Source of the DNA: an uncultured Bacteroidota bacterium
Lineage (GTDB): Bacteria; Bacteroidota; Bacteroidia; Chitinophagales; Chitinophagaceae
NCBI GenBank assembly: GCA_903858475.1
Contig: CAIOIZ010000005.1
Span: 30,999-94,998 of the forward strand
Length of the DNA: 64,000 bases
Reading direction: 5' to 3'
The notes under the pieces were generated by a model that saw nothing but the letters and a program-made list of their open reading frames with translations, did no database searches and was not told the DNA's origin. Made by a program: the position numbers and the translations under genes. Shown here piece by piece: positions 45,947 through 54,093 of the stretch. Positions within the stretch are counted from its first letter, which is position 1, and every line of letters starts with the position of its first letter.

Positions 45947-46166
45947 AGTGCTATTGATTAAAATATTTTTGTTTCGAATATCAAGTGTTTGAAACGGAAT
46001 GTAAATATAATCCCGAAGATTTAATAATACTTCAATCTTATTAATAGAAAAATAGTACACACCGTAAGGGCGGCTATGTGATAGGTGTCAATAGCCAGTC
46101 AAGTGCCTTTCACCACTGCATTTAGCCATTAATCAAATGAGTTCCGAAATACACTAAATTGAGTGC

Positions 46167-46174
46167 TAAATTTG
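46167..46174 (+). promoter_or_regulatory. -7 promoter box (TAAATTTG) at the LytS-type kinase start
   Basis: Perfect TAnnTTTG match ending 4 nt before the ATG at 46179, predicting a leaderless transcript of the kinase/LytTR operon. The rest of the 232-bp gap to the OmpA-like gene shows nothing else convincing. Confidence 0.45.
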
Positions 46175-46178
46175 GCAA

Positions 46179-47405
46179 ATGACTAAAATAAATATTCGAT
46201 ATTGGTTATGTCAGCTTTTGGGCTGGGGAGTATGGGGGATGCTTATTCTATATTTTAATTTAGGCGTTTTTTCTGAACGCTTTGTTGAACAGGGTGGAAA
46301 AAAAGAGTTTTTAATAAGTTTGCTCGCCTTTTTGGTGATTGGTATTCTTTCAACCCATATACTTAGAACAGTCATCATTCAAACCAATTGGCTCAAATAT
46401 GCATTTAATAATATACTAGTGCTCTTTGTAGTGGGTGTAGGAGGTGCAGGTATATTGTTATATGGAGGCGATAAAGCATGGAATAATTATTCTCCTTATT
46501 CTCATGAAAGACTGTTGCAAAATCAAAGATTGGATAGGGCAAAGAAAATGGAAGAAAATGCCGGGCTTGAAAATATTTCCTATTATTCGAATAGCAAGCT
46601 GGTTACTGACTCCGTTAAATTAAAAGTGATTGCTGATATCAAAAAAAATACTTGGTGGCAACGCAATAAAAGTGGCAAATGGGTTTTTGAAAACAAGGCC
46701 GAGTTGTTGGGCCTTTATCAAAACTTATTATTGGTAGCACTGTGGTTGCTGATTTATATTGTTTATCATTATGTGCAACGCAGTAGGAATGATCAAATGG
46801 ATAAATTAAAACTTCAATCAACAGTAAAGGAATTGGAATTAAAAACCATTAAATCGCATATTAATCCTCACTTTATTTTCAATTCACTTAATAGTATACG
46901 GGCATTAGTAGACGAAAATCCTTCTCGTGCACGTCAAGCCGTTACCGAGTTGAGTAATATTTTGCGAAGTAGTATGCAGGCAGAAAAACAAGAAACAGTT
47001 ACCCTCGAAAAGGAACTGAGTATTGTGAAAGACTACCTTGAATTGGAACACATGCGGTTTGAAGAACGCTTGCAAGTAGAAATGGATATTGATGAAGACA
47101 CTTTGGGCCAACACATACCACCCATGATGTTACAGACCTTAGTGGAAAATGCTATCAAGCATGGCATTAGTAAGAAAATCAACGGCGGCTTTGTTAAAAT
47201 CATCTCCGACTTCAAAGGCGATCACCATGAATTAATTGTACAAAATACCGGTCAGTTGATTGGAAACATCAATAGCGATGGTTTTGGTATTCAAAGTACC
47301 GAAGACCGACTCAACTTGCTTTATCATGGAAAGGCAAGCTTTCACATTAAAAACCTGAATGACACCATTGTTGAAAGCAAAGTTATTATTCCAATAAATA
47401 GTTAA
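46179..47405 (+). CDS. LytS/YehU-type sensor histidine kinase
   Basis: A 408-residue membrane kinase with four predicted TM helices: about 9-25, 44-60, 75-93 and a later one near 185-203 (LLLVALWLLIYIVYHYV). An extracytoplasmic loop lies at about 95-180. The cytoplasmic His_kinase domain has LKTIKSHINPHFIFNSLNSI with the likely phospho-acceptor H231, and a HATPase with MMLQTLVENAIKHGI and SDGFGIQSTEDRL. The family pairs with LytTR regulators, and one lies 12 bp downstream. The signal sensed is unknown. Confidence 0.9.
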   Translation: MTKINIRYWLCQLLGWGVWGMLILYFNLGVFSERFVEQGGKKEFLISLLAFLVIGILSTHILRTVIIQTNWLKYAFNNILVLFVVGVGGAGILLYGGDKAWNNYSPYSHERLLQNQRLDRAKKMEENAGLENISYYSNSKLVTDSVKLKVIADIKKNTWWQRNKSGKWVFENKAELLGLYQNLLLVALWLLIYIVYHYVQRSRNDQMDKLKLQSTVKELELKTIKSHINPHFIFNSLNSIRALVDENPSRARQAVTELSNILRSSMQAEKQETVTLEKELSIVKDYLELEHMRFEERLQVEMDIDEDTLGQHIPPMMLQTLVENAIKHGISKKINGGFVKIISDFKGDHHELIVQNTGQLIGNINSDGFGIQSTEDRLNLLYHGKASFHIKNLNDTIVESKVIIPINS

Positions 47406-47417
47406 AACGTATACCAT

Positions 47418-48146
47418 ATGCCCAAAGCTTTGATTATTGATGATGAAAGATTAGCCCGCAATGAACTCAAAAAATTGTTGCAAGATTTTCCAGAAGTAGA
47501 AATCTTAGGAGAGGCAGCCAATGCAGCAGAAGGAATTAGTAAAATAGAAGAATTGAATCCCGATTTAATTTTTCTAGACATTCAAATGCCCGGAAAAACA
47601 GGCTTTGATTTGTTGACAGAATTAGACAAAGCGCCTCATGTAATATTCACTACCGCCTATGATGAATTTGCACTCAAGGCCTTTGAAGTGAATGCCCTTG
47701 ATTATTTGATGAAACCAGTTGAGCCACAAAGACTGGCCGATGCATTAAATAAACTACAACAGGTTGAAAAGGAACAGGCTGTTACTTTCAGTTCCATACA
47801 CCGCGGCACACTACAAGAACACGACCAGGTATTTGTAAAGGATGGAGAAAGGTGTTGGTTTGTAAAACTTTCAGAAGTGCGTTTATTCGAAAGCGTTGGA
47901 AATTATGCAAAAGTATTTTTTGGCAGCAATAAGCCGCTCATTTTAAAATCCCTCAACGCTTTAGAGGAAAGACTGGACGAAAAAGTATTTTTTCGTGCCA
48001 ATAGAAAGCATATTGTTAATTTGCGTATGATTGAAAAAGTAGAACCCTATTTCAATGGAGGCTTATTGTTGGAAATAAAAGGGGGTGAGAAAATTGAAGT
48101 AAGTAGAAGGCAGGCTGTTAAATTCAAAGAAATGATGAGCCTTTAA
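47418..48146 (+). CDS. LytTR-family response regulator
   Basis: The 242-residue partner of the preceding kinase. The receiver domain (1-120) has IIDDERLARNEL, D54 in LIFLDIQMPGKTGF, T in VIFTTAYDEFALKAFEVNALDYLMKPV with the conserved K. The C-terminal LytTR DNA-binding domain (about 145-242) has KDGERCWFVKLSEVRLFESVGNYAKVFF, FFRANRKHIVNLRMI and IEVSRRQAVKFKE. Such regulators bind direct repeats upstream of target genes, but no target sites are recognisable in the window. Confidence 0.93.
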   Translation: MPKALIIDDERLARNELKKLLQDFPEVEILGEAANAAEGISKIEELNPDLIFLDIQMPGKTGFDLLTELDKAPHVIFTTAYDEFALKAFEVNALDYLMKPVEPQRLADALNKLQQVEKEQAVTFSSIHRGTLQEHDQVFVKDGERCWFVKLSEVRLFESVGNYAKVFFGSNKPLILKSLNALEERLDEKVFFRANRKHIVNLRMIEKVEPYFNGGLLLEIKGGEKIEVSRRQAVKFKEMMSL

Positions 48147-48190
48147 ATAATTTTACTATTCCACACCATTCATTTGTATAAAAATAATGC

Positions 48191-49480
48191 ATGAAAAAAA
48201 CAGCTCTTTTACTTGTAACAGGCTGCATCAGCCTGTTTTCTTTTTCGCAGCAAATAAATAAAATAATTAATGCAACAGCAGTTGAACGCATCGAAAAGGT
48301 TTTGTCTTCCGATGATATGATGGGGCGCAAAACATTCACCGCTGGTATTGATAAGGCAGCAGACTTTATTGCCAGCGAATTTGCTACCACCAAATTGAAA
48401 TATTTTGACAAGCAAAACTCCTTCTTTCAAGAGTTTGCAATGGTAAAAGCAAAGCCTGTGGAAATAAAAGGTTTGATCGATGGAGATTCGCTCAATACTT
48501 CCAATGTTGCAGCGAATACTACGCAAGCAAATATCAACATCAACAGCCTGGCCGATTTTCAGGTGGTAGTAGTTAGTAAGGAGGATGATTTTTCAGCGAA
48601 AGTATTCCCGCTTTTTGATCTCGAGAAAAACTTATTAATCTTGGTAGATACCGCTCATGCCAAAAGATTTAAAGGCATACAAAGATTTGCAGGAAATGCT
48701 AAATTTACTTCCCCTGTTTCACAGATCTTTATCCTTAGTTCAAATCTTCATCCTACCACTATCAATTTGCAAATTAAAAATCAGGTAAACTCACAACCAC
48801 TTAAAAATGTGCTTGGTTATCTTCCAGGTAAATCGAAGCCAGATGAATATGTAATTTTTAGTTGCCACTACGATCACCTTGGTATTGGCAAACCCAATAA
48901 AGACCAGGATAGTATTTACAATGGCGCTAATGATGATGCGGCTGGCACTGCCGCTGTCATTATGTTGAGCAAATACTTTAGTCAGCTCAAGGGAAAAAAT
49001 GAACGCAGTATCATTTTTGTGGCTTTCTGCGCAGAGGAAATGGGGGGATATGGTAGTCGCTATTTTAGTAAACAACTCAATCCAGATAAGGTAATAGCCA
49101 TGTTCAATATTGAAATGATTGGCACAGAAAGTAAGTGGGGCGTCAATAGTGCTTATATCACGGGATTTGAAAAGAGCAATATGGGCATCATATTGCAAGC
49201 TAATTTAGCAGATTCTAAATTTAAATTTGAACCAGATCCCTATCCAAAGCAAAATTTATTTTATAGAAGCGACAATGCCACCCTTGCTGCATTGGGTGTA
49301 CCCGCACATACCATTTCTACTTCTAAGATGGATAGTGAACCATTTTATCATACACTCGACGACGAAATAGAAACACTTGATATGAACAATATGGCGGAAA
49401 TTATTAAAGCCATTGCAATTAGTAGTAAAACGATTGTTAGTGGAAAAGATACGCCTACAAGAGTGAGTAAAGAAAAATAA
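48191..49480 (+). CDS. M28 family zinc aminopeptidase
   Basis: An exported peptidase of 429 residues with a signal peptide (MKKTALLLVTGCISLFSFSQ). The N-terminal 130 residues hold a partial PA-like insert. The catalytic M28 domain (about 205-415) has the zinc ligands H in FSCHYDHLGIG, D in GANDDAAGTAAV, EE in VAFCAEEMGGYGSRYF, D/E in MFNIEMIG and a final H in SEPFYHTLDDEIETLD. Substrates are probably peptides in the periplasm or at the surface. It is 45 bp after the LytTR gene and converges with the GGGP synthase gene. Confidence 0.88.
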   Translation: MKKTALLLVTGCISLFSFSQQINKIINATAVERIEKVLSSDDMMGRKTFTAGIDKAADFIASEFATTKLKYFDKQNSFFQEFAMVKAKPVEIKGLIDGDSLNTSNVAANTTQANININSLADFQVVVVSKEDDFSAKVFPLFDLEKNLLILVDTAHAKRFKGIQRFAGNAKFTSPVSQIFILSSNLHPTTINLQIKNQVNSQPLKNVLGYLPGKSKPDEYVIFSCHYDHLGIGKPNKDQDSIYNGANDDAAGTAAVIMLSKYFSQLKGKNERSIIFVAFCAEEMGGYGSRYFSKQLNPDKVIAMFNIEMIGTESKWGVNSAYITGFEKSNMGIILQANLADSKFKFEPDPYPKQNLFYRSDNATLAALGVPAHTISTSKMDSEPFYHTLDDEIETLDMNNMAEIIKAIAISSKTIVSGKDTPTRVSKEK

Positions 49481-49491
49481 GAAGGGTATAA

Positions 49492-50247
49492 TTATACGAG
49501 TTTGGGAACACTATGCACTGCAGAGGCCATTTCTTTAATTAGGGAATCATCTTTTTCAATTGCATTCCCCACTACAATAACATCAGCTCCGGCCTTGCAA
49601 TTGAGGTAAGCTTTTTCTGGTTCAACAATGCCGCCGCCAACGATTAGAGGCACATCAATTACTTGTGACACTTTTTGAATCATACTTTCGGTGATAGGGC
49701 GTTTTGCACCGCTGCCACTGTCCATATAGATTAGTTTCATGCCCAACATTTCTCCTGCCATTGCAGTACACATGGCAATTTCATTTTTATCAGATGGAAT
49801 AGGTGTGGCATTACTAATATAGGAAACCGTTGTTGGAGCACCTCCATCAACTACAATATAACCGGTACTCATAATTTCTAATCCACTTTGTTTTACTACC
49901 GGCGCACTGATTACATGCTGACCAATTAGTAATTCAGGATTCCGCCCACTGATTAATGAAAGATATAAAAGCGCATCGGCGTATTTACTAACCTGGTTAG
50001 GACTTCCGGGAAATAGAATAACGGGAATTTGACAATTGCGCTTAATGAGCTGCACACATTCATCCAAGTAATTACTAATAACGAGACTACCACCTACTAG
50101 AAAATAATCGACATTTGCTTCCACTGCCAATCTCAATAGCTGGTCCATATTGCTATCATTTACCTTGTCGGGATCTATAAGTACTGCAAAAGATTTTTTC
50201 CCCTGCCGCTTACGCTCTGTTAATGAATGATAAATTCCTGCCGTCAT
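49492..50247 (-). CDS. Geranylgeranylglyceryl phosphate synthase-like prenyltransferase (bacterial group II)
   Basis: A 251-residue TIM-barrel enzyme of the GGGPS/PcrB family, which joins a polyprenyl diphosphate to glycerol-1-phosphate. Motifs are VLIDPDKV near 23, DYFLVGGSLV, VILFPGSPNQVS, ALLYLSLISGRNPELLIGQHV, STGYIVVDGGAPTTV, YMDSGSGAKRPI, and PLIVGGGIVEPEKA with VVGNAIEKD. In archaea the reaction starts ether-lipid synthesis; group II enzymes from Bacteroidota (e.g. Flavobacterium, Chitinophaga) have been shown to be active. Its membrane product in this organism is unknown. It is divergent from arfB. Confidence 0.85.
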   Translation of the reverse strand: MTAGIYHSLTERKRQGKKSFAVLIDPDKVNDSNMDQLLRLAVEANVDYFLVGGSLVISNYLDECVQLIKRNCQIPVILFPGSPNQVSKYADALLYLSLISGRNPELLIGQHVISAPVVKQSGLEIMSTGYIVVDGGAPTTVSYISNATPIPSDKNEIAMCTAMAGEMLGMKLIYMDSGSGAKRPITESMIQKVSQVIDVPLIVGGGIVEPEKAYLNCKAGADVIVVGNAIEKDDSLIKEMASAVHSVPKLV

Positions 50248-50381
50248 TGATGATGATTCGTGAAATGCAAAAATGCAGAATAATTTGCGTTTATTGAAAT
50301 TATAAACATAAATAAACAGGTTCTTCTATTAAAATTGACTGATTTTCAACTCAATTGCTACTTGTCACCATGAATTATGAG

Positions 50382-50389
50382 TAAATTTG
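50382..50389 (+). promoter_or_regulatory. -7 promoter box (TAAATTTG) for the arfB-mbnP-mbnH genes
   Basis: Perfect TAnnTTTG match 7 nt before the arfB ATG, giving at most a 4-5 nt leader. A CTTG sits 17 nt upstream. Confidence 0.45.
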
Positions 50390-50396
50390 ATAAGAA

Positions 50397-50798
50397 ATGG
50401 ATATATCTGCTGAAATAAAATTCAAAACAGCTCGCAGCGGAGGTAAGGGTGGGCAAAACGTAAACAAGGTAGAAACCATGGTGGAGGGATATTGGCACAT
50501 TGCTTGCTCCTCATTGGTCACTGCGGAACAAAAATCCTTATTGATTGAAAAGCTGGCCAATAAAATAAATGCGGAAGGAAGGTTAATGGTAAAAAGCCAA
50601 GTAGCAAGAACTCAATTGGCCAATAAGCAGCAGGTTGTTCAAAAAATGAATCTTTTAGTTACCAAGTCATTGTTGGTGCCCAAAAAACGAAAACCTACTA
50701 AAATACCTAAAGCAGTCATTGCAAAAAGAAAGCAAGGGAAAAAAATAGCCGCTGAAAAAAAAGCAAATAGAAAAAAAACAATAAAAGATAATTGGTAA
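50397..50798 (+). CDS. arfB: Alternative ribosome-rescue peptidyl-tRNA hydrolase (ArfB-type)
   Basis: ArfB releases nascent peptides from ribosomes stalled without a stop codon. The 133 residues have the GGQ catalytic loop at 18-20 in ARSGGKGGQNVNKVET and a long Lys/Arg-rich tail (about 95-133: PKKRKPTKIPKAV and on) that enters the empty mRNA channel in E. coli ArfB. There is no codon-recognition domain, so it is not RF1 or RF2. Its stop codon is 1 nt from the ATG of the mbnP-like gene, so the two are almost certainly co-transcribed although their functions look unrelated. Confidence 0.9.
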   Translation: MDISAEIKFKTARSGGKGGQNVNKVETMVEGYWHIACSSLVTAEQKSLLIEKLANKINAEGRLMVKSQVARTQLANKQQVVQKMNLLVTKSLLVPKKRKPTKIPKAVIAKRKQGKKIAAEKKANRKKTIKDNW

Positions 50799-50799
50799 T

Positions 50800-51570
50800 A
50801 TGAAGCAATATAAATGTTATAGGATAGTTTCAATTTTATTTTTGGTGATGTTAAGCACTAGTTGCCAAAAAAGTGTGGAGCTGCCTATTGAAAAAACGGG
50901 GACACTAAAAATTAGTTTTCGCAATACAGTAAAGGGTATACCAATCGTTTTGGGAACCGGTAATTATACCAATGGTTTTGGAGAGCAGTATGTGCTCACT
51001 AAATTCAAATATTATATCAGTAATGTATCTGTCAGCAATATTGATGCGGTTTCGTCCGAAACCAATAGTTATCATTTAATAGATGAAGCAAAGCCGGCTT
51101 CTTTGAGTTTTAGTTTCCCTGTAAAAATAGATAGCTATGGTAGTTTGAAATTGTTGTTAGGCGTAGATAGTCTTCGCAATGTGAGTGGGGCACAAACCGG
51201 TGCATTGGATCCACTGAATGATATGTTTTGGACTTGGAATAGCGGTTATATCATGGCGAAATTGGAAGGCAATTCGCCTCAGTCCACTGTAGTCAATAAT
51301 AAAGTAGAGTATCATATCGGCGGGTTTTCTGGTAGTAACAATGCCCTTAAAAACCTAACTTTAACTTTTCCTGTAGGAAAGATACTCGATATCAGAGAAG
51401 GTAAAACCAGTGAAATTTTTATAGATGCAGATATCGATACTTGGTGGCAAAATCCCAATGATTTACGAATTAGTACCGATCCTGTCATTGCCACACCCAG
51501 CGCAATGGCTAAAAAAATTGCGGACAATTACAGTAAAATGCTACAAGTTAAAGATGTAATTAATTATTAA
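50800..51570 (+). CDS. MbnP-family lipoprotein (copper-binding partner of a di-heme enzyme)
   Basis: A 256-residue lipoprotein with the lipobox LSTSC (C22). The mature part fits the MbnP family: LKISFRNTVKGIPIVLG, YVLTKFKYYISNVSVS, DMFWTWNSGYIMAKLEG with W144 and W146, EYHIGGFSG with H172, and IFIDADIDTWWQ. In methanotrophs MbnP binds copper and carries a kynurenine made from tryptophan by MbnH. The homologue in Bacteroidota regularly precedes a di-heme peroxidase, as here (16 bp gap). Copper binding and kynurenine formation are inferred, not shown. It starts 1 nt after arfB. Confidence 0.8.
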   Translation: MKQYKCYRIVSILFLVMLSTSCQKSVELPIEKTGTLKISFRNTVKGIPIVLGTGNYTNGFGEQYVLTKFKYYISNVSVSNIDAVSSETNSYHLIDEAKPASLSFSFPVKIDSYGSLKLLLGVDSLRNVSGAQTGALDPLNDMFWTWNSGYIMAKLEGNSPQSTVVNNKVEYHIGGFSGSNNALKNLTLTFPVGKILDIREGKTSEIFIDADIDTWWQNPNDLRISTDPVIATPSAMAKKIADNYSKMLQVKDVINY

Positions 51571-51586
51571 AATTCATTCGGCAACT

Positions 51587-52639
51587 TTGAAAAAACAAGT
51601 AACCATCGGATTCATACTGCTCGGTTTATCGGCTTCTCTATTGCTGATGGATGCTTGTAAAAAAAAGGATACTGCGCCTGTAAATACATTTAATCCTACT
51701 TATATAAGTTTAAAAATACCTGCAGGTTGGCCAACACCTCCTTTAGATATTTATGCTAATAATCGATTAACGGAAGAAGGCTTTCAGTTAGGAAAAAAAT
51801 TATTTTATGATGGCCGATTGAGTAAAGATGGCAATTTCCCTTGCGCCAGTTGTCATCAACAATTTGCTGCATTTGCTACTTATGATCACGATTTTAGCCA
51901 TGGTTTCAACAATGCTTTTACATTTCGTAATGCTCCTGTAACATTTAATATGGCTTGGATGCCTTTATTGCATTGGGATGGGGGAGTAAATCATATAGAA
52001 GTACAGCCATTGGGTCCCATAACAGCTCCCAACGAAATGGCAGAAACCATGGATAGTGTATTGTACAAATTAAAAGCAGCCAATGAATACAAAACAATGT
52101 TCAAATCCGCTTTCGGTGATGAGGAAATTAATAGCCAACGTATGTTAAAAGCCTTGGCGCAATTTATGGGTAGTATCATTTCTGCGAATAGTAAGTATGA
52201 TAAAGTTAAAAGAGGGGAAGATAATTTTACTCCAGTTGAACTTAGTGGATATAATATTTTCAAAGCTAAATGCGATGCTTGTCACAAAGAACCCTTGTTT
52301 ACAGATAATAGTTTTCGTAATAATGGACTTGCCTTGAATTCTTTGAGTGATAGGGGAAGAATGCGCATTACCGGTAATCGGAACGACTCTTTAAAATTTA
52401 AGGTGCCCACCCTTCGAAACATCTCTTTGACTTTTCCTTATATGCATGATGGCCGCATTTACAGTTTGGGCCAAGTGATAGATCATTATCGCACGGGAAT
52501 AATCACCAGTCAGCCTACGCTAGATCCATTATTAGTTAACCGTATTGCGTTGACAAATGCTGAAAAAAATGACCTGGTTTATTTTCTGTATACACTTACA
52601 GATACTGAGTTTACCAGTAATCCCCGCTTTGCTCAATAA
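51587..52639 (+). CDS. MbnH/MauG-type di-heme c protein
   Basis: The 350-residue lipoprotein begins at TTG 51587 (KKQVTIGFI); the lipobox is LMDAC with C24. Two heme c motifs are present, C86-x-x-C89-H90 (CASCH) and C229-x-x-C232-H233 (CDACH), with FRNAPVTFNMAWMPLLHWDG, PITAPNEMAE and KVPTLRNISLTFPYMHDGRIYSL. Aromatic residues between the two hemes are conserved as in MbnH and MauG, which reach a bis-Fe(IV) state and oxidise a tryptophan in a partner protein. The partner is most likely the preceding MbnP-like lipoprotein. The gene ends next to the converging deoxyhypusine-synthase-like gene. Confidence 0.85.
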   Translation: MKKQVTIGFILLGLSASLLLMDACKKKDTAPVNTFNPTYISLKIPAGWPTPPLDIYANNRLTEEGFQLGKKLFYDGRLSKDGNFPCASCHQQFAAFATYDHDFSHGFNNAFTFRNAPVTFNMAWMPLLHWDGGVNHIEVQPLGPITAPNEMAETMDSVLYKLKAANEYKTMFKSAFGDEEINSQRMLKALAQFMGSIISANSKYDKVKRGEDNFTPVELSGYNIFKAKCDACHKEPLFTDNSFRNNGLALNSLSDRGRMRITGNRNDSLKFKVPTLRNISLTFPYMHDGRIYSLGQVIDHYRTGIITSQPTLDPLLVNRIALTNAEKNDLVYFLYTLTDTEFTSNPRFAQ

Positions 52640-52641
52640 TA

Positions 52642-53616
52642 TTACCATCCTAAAACCCAAGCAAAAATAAGGGGTGCAACAATGGTTGCATCACTTTCCA
52701 CAATAAACTTAGGTGTGTGAATATCCAATTTACCCCAAGTTATTTTTTCATTGGGAACAGCACCGCTATAAGAGCCATAGGAAGTAGTAGAATCAGATAT
52801 CTGGCAGAAATAACTCCAGAATGGAACATCATGCCATTCCAAATCCTGGTACATCATGGGCACTACGCAAATAGGAAAATCACCAGCAATGCCACCACCA
52901 ATTTGAAAAAATCCAACCCCCTTACCAGCAGAATTATTGCGATACCAATCGGCCAGCCAAACCATATATTCAATTCCCGATTTCATGGTAGTAGCCTTTA
53001 GTTCATTTTTAATTATATAGGAAGCAAAAATATTTCCCATGGTACTATCTTCCCAGCCTGGCACTACAATGGGAATATTTTTTTGTGCAGCAGCCAACAT
53101 CCAACTATTCTTAGGGTCAATTTCATAGTATTGTTCTAATGCACCACTCAACAACATTTTGTACATGTACTCATGCGGAAAATAACGCTCCCCCTTGCTA
53201 TCTGCCTCTTTCCAGATTTTATGAATATGTTGTTGTAATCTTCTAAAAGCTTCTTCTTCAGGAATACAAGTATCTGTTACACGGTTGTAATGATTTTCCA
53301 ATAAGTCCCATTCTTCTTGTGGCGAAAGATCCCGATAGTTTGGCACTCTTTTATAATGGCTATGTGCCACCAGGTTCATGATATCTTCTTCCAAGTTTGC
53401 ACCGGTACAGCTAATGATGGCCACTTTATCTTGCCGTATCATTTCCGCTAAACTTAAGCCCAACTCTGCTGTACTCATAGCCCCTGCTAATGTAATCATC
53501 ATTTTGCCCCCTTCGTCCAAATGTGTTACATAGCCCTTGGCTGCATCCATAAGTGCTGCAGCATTAAAATGACGGTAATGGTATTCAATGAAGTTACTGA
53601 TCGGTCCTTGGTTCAT
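52642..53616 (-). CDS. Deoxyhypusine synthase-like protein
   Basis: A 324-residue cytosolic enzyme from ATG at 53616; an open extension upstream contains the TATTTTTG promoter box. It has the DHS fold with MMITLAGAMSTAELG (NAD site), SCTGANLEED, IPIVVPGWEDST, FFQIGGGIAGDFPI and the C-terminal SGAVPNEKITWGKLDIH, where K296 aligns with the catalytic Lys of eukaryotic DHS. Eukaryotic DHS transfers aminobutyl from spermidine to eIF5A. Bacteria lack eIF5A, so the true acceptor (for example another polyamine, as in homospermidine synthase) is unknown. Confidence 0.85.
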   Translation of the reverse strand: MNQGPISNFIEYHYRHFNAAALMDAAKGYVTHLDEGGKMMITLAGAMSTAELGLSLAEMIRQDKVAIISCTGANLEEDIMNLVAHSHYKRVPNYRDLSPQEEWDLLENHYNRVTDTCIPEEEAFRRLQQHIHKIWKEADSKGERYFPHEYMYKMLLSGALEQYYEIDPKNSWMLAAAQKNIPIVVPGWEDSTMGNIFASYIIKNELKATTMKSGIEYMVWLADWYRNNSAGKGVGFFQIGGGIAGDFPICVVPMMYQDLEWHDVPFWSYFCQISDSTTSYGSYSGAVPNEKITWGKLDIHTPKFIVESDATIVAPLIFAWVLGW

Positions 53617-53635
53617 GTTTTCATTTTTAGAATTG

Positions 53636-53643
53636 CAAAAATA
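53636..53643 (-). promoter_or_regulatory. -7 promoter box (TATTTTTG) for the deoxyhypusine-synthase-like gene
   Basis: Perfect TAnnTTTG on the minus strand about 20 nt before the chosen start, with a TTTG (53665-53668) 21 nt upstream. It lies inside the longer open frame and so favours the ATG at 53616. Confidence 0.45.
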
Positions 53644-53785
53644 GTTTTTTTTAGTCCAAGCCACCAAATTATACCTCCTTTATTCAACTGTAGCTGTAAG
53701 CAGCAACCTGCCACTTGACCATAAAAAGCACCGCTCTTCAAGGTAGGGGAGCGGCATTAAAATTAATAGGGCTCTATTTAAAAAG

Positions 53786-53807
53786 TATTTAGATATTTGT
53801 CTAAATA
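53786..53807. promoter_or_regulatory. Probable SdpR operator (perfect inverted repeat)
   Basis: TATTTAGA and TCTAAATA are perfect 8-bp arms separated by 6 bp, 14 bp before the sdpR start. The centre contains ATATTTG, close to the -7 consensus, so a bound repressor would block the promoter. The size fits a dimeric ArsR-type regulator. Confidence 0.65.
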
Positions 53808-53821
53808 TATAATCATTTTGT

Positions 53822-54082
53822 ATGAACATTCTTTTTAAGGCACTGAATGATACTACTAGACGGGAGATTTTGAGTATGTTGAAGAAGAAGGATTTGACTG
53901 CAGGTGAAATAGCGGAACAATTTCAAATTAGTAAACCTAGCATTTCCCATCATCTCGATTTATTGAAACAAGCCGGTTTGGTAGAATCAGTCAAGGAAGG
54001 GCAATATATTTTCTATTCACTCAATACAACTGTAATGGATGAAATAGTTAAATGGTTTGTTCAATTTAAATCAAAAAAGTAA
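53822..54082 (+). CDS. sdpR: ArsR-type repressor of the SdpR family
   Basis: An 86-residue winged-helix regulator: FKALNDTTRREILSMLKKKDLTAGEIAEQF, the recognition helix SKPSISHHLDLLKQAGLVESVKEGQYIFYSL, and a short C-terminal helix. No metal-binding CxC is present, in keeping with SdpR, which in Bacillus is an autorepressor inactivated when SdpI captures it at the membrane. It is followed 11 bp later by an SdpI-like membrane protein. A perfect dyad at 53786-53807 overlaps its promoter and is the likely operator. Toxin genes like sdpC are not seen. Confidence 0.88.
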   Translation: MNILFKALNDTTRREILSMLKKKDLTAGEIAEQFQISKPSISHHLDLLKQAGLVESVKEGQYIFYSLNTTVMDEIVKWFVQFKSKK

Positions 54083-54093
54083 AAGCATTTGTT

